NCBI GenBank assembly: GCA_947581635.1 | Contig: CANPVE010000001.1 | Coordinates: forward strand, 62,001 to 126,000 | Direction of reading: 5' to 3' | DNA: 64,000 bases | Source: an uncultured Clostridia bacterium | Lineage (GTDB): Bacteria; Bacillota; Clostridia; Oscillospirales; Acutalibacteraceae | Shown: piece after piece, positions 61,807 through 64,000 of the stretch | How positions within the stretch are numbered: position 1 is the first letter of the stretch | Layout: each line of letters opens with the position of its first letter | Notes under the pieces: generated by a model | Told to the model about the DNA's origin: nothing | Database searches by the model: none | Seen by the model: only the letters and a program-made list of their open reading frames with translations | Translations under genes and position numbers: made by a program

Positions 61807-61836
61807 TTTTGTTGTTTTCATTGAGATTGGAGTGGA

Positions 61837-62631
61837 ATGATGAAAAAAATTATGTCACGCGATAATCCCTCCGTTCGCCGCGCCGTCCGCCTTATGACCA
61901 GCGCGCGAGAGCGGCGCAAGCGCGGGCTTATCATATGCGAAGGGGCGCGTCTCTGCCGTGACGCCGCTGAGAGCGGAGTTTCGGGCGAGGAGCTTTTTTG
62001 CACGGCGAAGGCTGCAGAAAAGTATTCGGATTATATTGAAGGGCTGATGAGAAGCTGCCGCGCGGTTTACGAGATAACAGATGAAATTGCCGATAAAATA
62101 AGCGATACAGAATCCACGCAGGGGATATTTTTGGTTGCAAAGTCCCCCGAGGTAATTTGTGATTTGAGCGAACTTAAGGTTTCTGGAAGATATATTCTGT
62201 TGGAGAATTTGCAGGACCCGTCAAATGTCGGCTCCATATTCCGCACAGCGGAGGCTCTCGGCGTTGACGGCGTTATCCTTACGGACAACAGCGCCTCATG
62301 CTTTGCGCCAAAAGCACTGCGGGCAGGTATGGGAGCCATGTTCCGCATACCGATATATCAGACCGGGAACGCCGCCGGGGATATGCGCCGCGCTGCCGAG
62401 AGGGGCATGACGCCGATGGCGGCGGTCCCGCGCGGAGACTCGGTTGATGTGACTGGGGTATGCTCTTTTGAAGGCGCTATAATGTGTATAGGCAACGAGG
62501 GAAACGGTCTGACCGATGTGCTGACGGAGGTTTGCACCATGTGCGTCACAATTCCCATGAACGGACGTGCCGAATCGCTTAATGCGGCAACAGCCGCGTC
62601 AATACTGATGTGGGAAATGGTGAGAGACTGA
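61837..62631 (+). CDS. SpoU/TrmH-family RNA 2'-O-methyltransferase
   Basis: 264 aa. An N-terminal L30e-like RNA-binding part (about 1-100; ERRKRGLIICEGARLCRDA) and a C-terminal SPOUT knot with the three motifs NLQDPSNVGSIFRTAEA, AIMCIGNEGNGL and IPMNGRAESLNAATAASI. It methylates ribose in rRNA or tRNA; the exact site is not known. GGAGTGGA lies before ATG 61837; a second ATG follows it directly. Confidence 0.93.
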   Translation: MMKKIMSRDNPSVRRAVRLMTSARERRKRGLIICEGARLCRDAAESGVSGEELFCTAKAAEKYSDYIEGLMRSCRAVYEITDEIADKISDTESTQGIFLVAKSPEVICDLSELKVSGRYILLENLQDPSNVGSIFRTAEALGVDGVILTDNSASCFAPKALRAGMGAMFRIPIYQTGNAAGDMRRAAERGMTPMAAVPRGDSVDVTGVCSFEGAIMCIGNEGNGLTDVLTEVCTMCVTIPMNGRAESLNAATAASILMWEMVRD

Positions 62632-62684
62632 GCAACTGAGCGGGAATACCTTTGTTAAAGCTTTGCACAGTGTGATAAAAAGTA

Positions 62685-62740
62685 ATAATTCAGGGGCTTT
62701 CACGTCGGGGTGTATGCCCTTGTTTTTTATATCGTATTAA
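62685..62740 (+). terminator. Possible terminator before dprA
   Basis: GGGGC and GCCC (about 62693-62729) can pair and are followed by TTGTTTTTT. It is weak. The rest of 62741-62934 is AT-rich and must contain the dprA promoter; no clear boxes were settled. Confidence 0.35.
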
Positions 62741-62934
62741 AAAATCATGTGCGTTTATGTTTGAGTAAGGAGATAAACTTTTGCTTTCTTAATAAAAAAT
62801 TCATAAATTTATTGTGGCAACACTATATACTATATGTAATTGCAAAATATGAAAAGATTAAAAAGTAAGGGAAAATAATCATATTAATTAAACGAATGTG
62901 AATTATTAAAGAAGATTTAATTGGGGGTGTTGGT

Positions 62935-64000
62935 ATGGACGAGGCGGTCTACGGAGTATGGCTTCAGCTCGTTTTTGGAGAGGGCAGCCGCAAGGTGCCG
63001 CCGCTGCTGGATTATTTCGGTTCATGCCGTACAATATACGAATCTGATGACATTGAAAGAAGGCTCAGCGGACTGCTGACATCGAGCGATATAAACAAAA
63101 TGGAGAATATTCCGTTGGACGGGGCAGTTGAGATAATGGAGGCTTGTCGTCGGTTGAATTACAGAGTCATAACGCCCGACAGCGGGGATTATCCGAACAG
63201 GCTGCGCAACATACCCGATTATCCTGCGGCGCTGTACATCAGCGGAGTATTGCCTGATATAGACGACGAAGTTTGCATCAGTATGGTGGGAACGCGCCGC
63301 GCGAGCCGTTACGGGTATAAGGCCGCGAATGACATCGCGATGGGACTTGCCGCCTGCGGGGCCATTGTGGTGAGCGGCTGTGCCAGAGGCATAGACACCG
63401 CTTCACACCAAGGCGCGCTCATGGCCGGCGGCAGAACATTGGGTGTGCTGGGCTGTGGAATAAACACGCGCTACAATGTGGAAAACGACGGCCTGCGAAA
63501 GGTCATATCCTCCAGCGGCGCTATGATTTCTGAATATCCTCCGGGAGCACCGCCTCTCAGCTATCACTTTCCGATAAGAAACAGAATAATTTCCGCGCTG
63601 TCGCTTGGTGTAATAGTGGTGGAGGCGGGAGCGAGGAGCGGTTCTTTGATTACTGCCAATTTGGCTCTCGAACAGGGCAAGGATATATTTGCCGTGCCGG
63701 GTGAGATAAGCAATTATCAGGCCAAGGGGACAAACCGCCTGATCTTTGACGGTGCCAAACCAATCGAAAATGCATATGATGTGCTGGAAGAATATGTTAT
63801 GTCGTATCCTCACAGACTGAGGCTTGAAAATCTGGGCAGCAAAAATTCGATAATGCCCGATAAGGGCGTAAGACCAAAATGGGAGAAGAAGGATCAAGAC
63901 CCAACAAAGGATATATCTAAGAAGTCCGATTCCGTCGGCACTTCGTCGCACGGACGAAAGAAGCCATTAGATTCGGATTTGAGCGGCAAAACGGATAAGC
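62935..64000 (+). CDS. dprA: DNA processing protein DprA, cut by window end
   Basis: The frame is open from ATG 62935 (GGGGGTG upstream) to the last base, 355 codons. The SAM-like N-terminus is followed by the DprA Rossmann domain: SMVGTRRASRYG, SGCARGIDTASHQGAL, LGCGINTRYN, FPIRNRIISALS and EAGARSGSLITA. A low-complexity charged linker begins near residue 300, and a C-terminal winged helix may follow outside the window. DprA loads RecA on incoming single strands during transformation, and is widespread even in strains not known to be competent. Confidence 0.95.
   Translation, partial: MDEAVYGVWLQLVFGEGSRKVPPLLDYFGSCRTIYESDDIERRLSGLLTSSDINKMENIPLDGAVEIMEACRRLNYRVITPDSGDYPNRLRNIPDYPAALYISGVLPDIDDEVCISMVGTRRASRYGYKAANDIAMGLAACGAIVVSGCARGIDTASHQGALMAGGRTLGVLGCGINTRYNVENDGLRKVISSSGAMISEYPPGAPPLSYHFPIRNRIISALSLGVIVVEAGARSGSLITANLALEQGKDIFAVPGEISNYQAKGTNRLIFDGAKPIENAYDVLEEYVMSYPHRLRLENLGSKNSIMPDKGVRPKWEKKDQDPTKDISKKSDSVGTSSHGRKKPLDSDLSGKTDK

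Overview
The window looks like chromosomal DNA of an anaerobic, spore-forming member of the Clostridia, probably in the Oscillospiraceae/Ruminococcaceae range. This rests on a forespore sigma-G gene, a GSI glutamine synthetase beside a split ('archaeal-type') ferredoxin-linked glutamate synthase, ECF vitamin transport parts, strong TTGACA-17-TATAAT promoters and GGAGG ribosome binding sites. The species cannot be fixed from sequence alone.

Layout. 0-2.3 kb: tRNA-Ser and tRNA-Arg back to back, then a decayed prophage patch (Gp157-like gene, broken helix-turn-helix gene). 2.3-5.5 kb: vitamin B6 locus: pyridoxamine kinase, an ECF S component and a small radical SAM protein, divergent from a C-terminally truncated MocR/PdxR regulator. 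5.7-16.3 kb: housekeeping block: NCS2 purine permease; lipoprotein with response regulator and histidine kinase; DUF1385 membrane protein; prmC; recA-recX; tspO; sigG. 16.4-23.4 kb: nitrogen assimilation: glnA with an attenuator-like leader, then a five-gene split glutamate synthase operon. 23.5-27.7 kb: purC, purF, purB. 27.8-51.7 kb: eight related secreted, membrane-anchored proteins (called A to H here; H lies at 40 kb) interspersed with an Rpn-type nuclease, glycogen enzymes (debranching enzyme and a MarR-GlgB fusion), the tyrA-aroB-aroA-aroC-pheA operon and a small XRE repressor. 52-64 kb: ecfA1-ecfA2-ecfT; an rRNA-type methyltransferase; a phosphohexomutase lacking its catalytic loops; a GNAT enzyme; ruvC-ruvA-ruvB; infC-rpmI-rplT; a SpoU-type RNA methyltransferase; and dprA, cut by the window end.

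The most unusual part is the surface-protein array. Its members share a signal peptide, an InlB-like repeat, a charged helical stretch, a conserved beta-rich module and a C-terminal NPxTG-type sorting signal. Members E, F and G lie in alternating orientations. They share near-identical inverted start regions (an exact 47-bp inverted repeat between E and F), conserved promoter/leader blocks upstream of E and G only, and conserved 3' flanks built of ~90-bp repeats. This geometry would allow inversion-based switching of which surface protein is expressed; switching itself is inference. Other items of note: a MarR regulator fused to the glycogen branching enzyme, a predicted catalytically dead phosphohexomutase, a likely ATA start codon for infC, an ANTAR-like hexaloop hairpin in the glnA leader and a cysteine-rich PurF propeptide.
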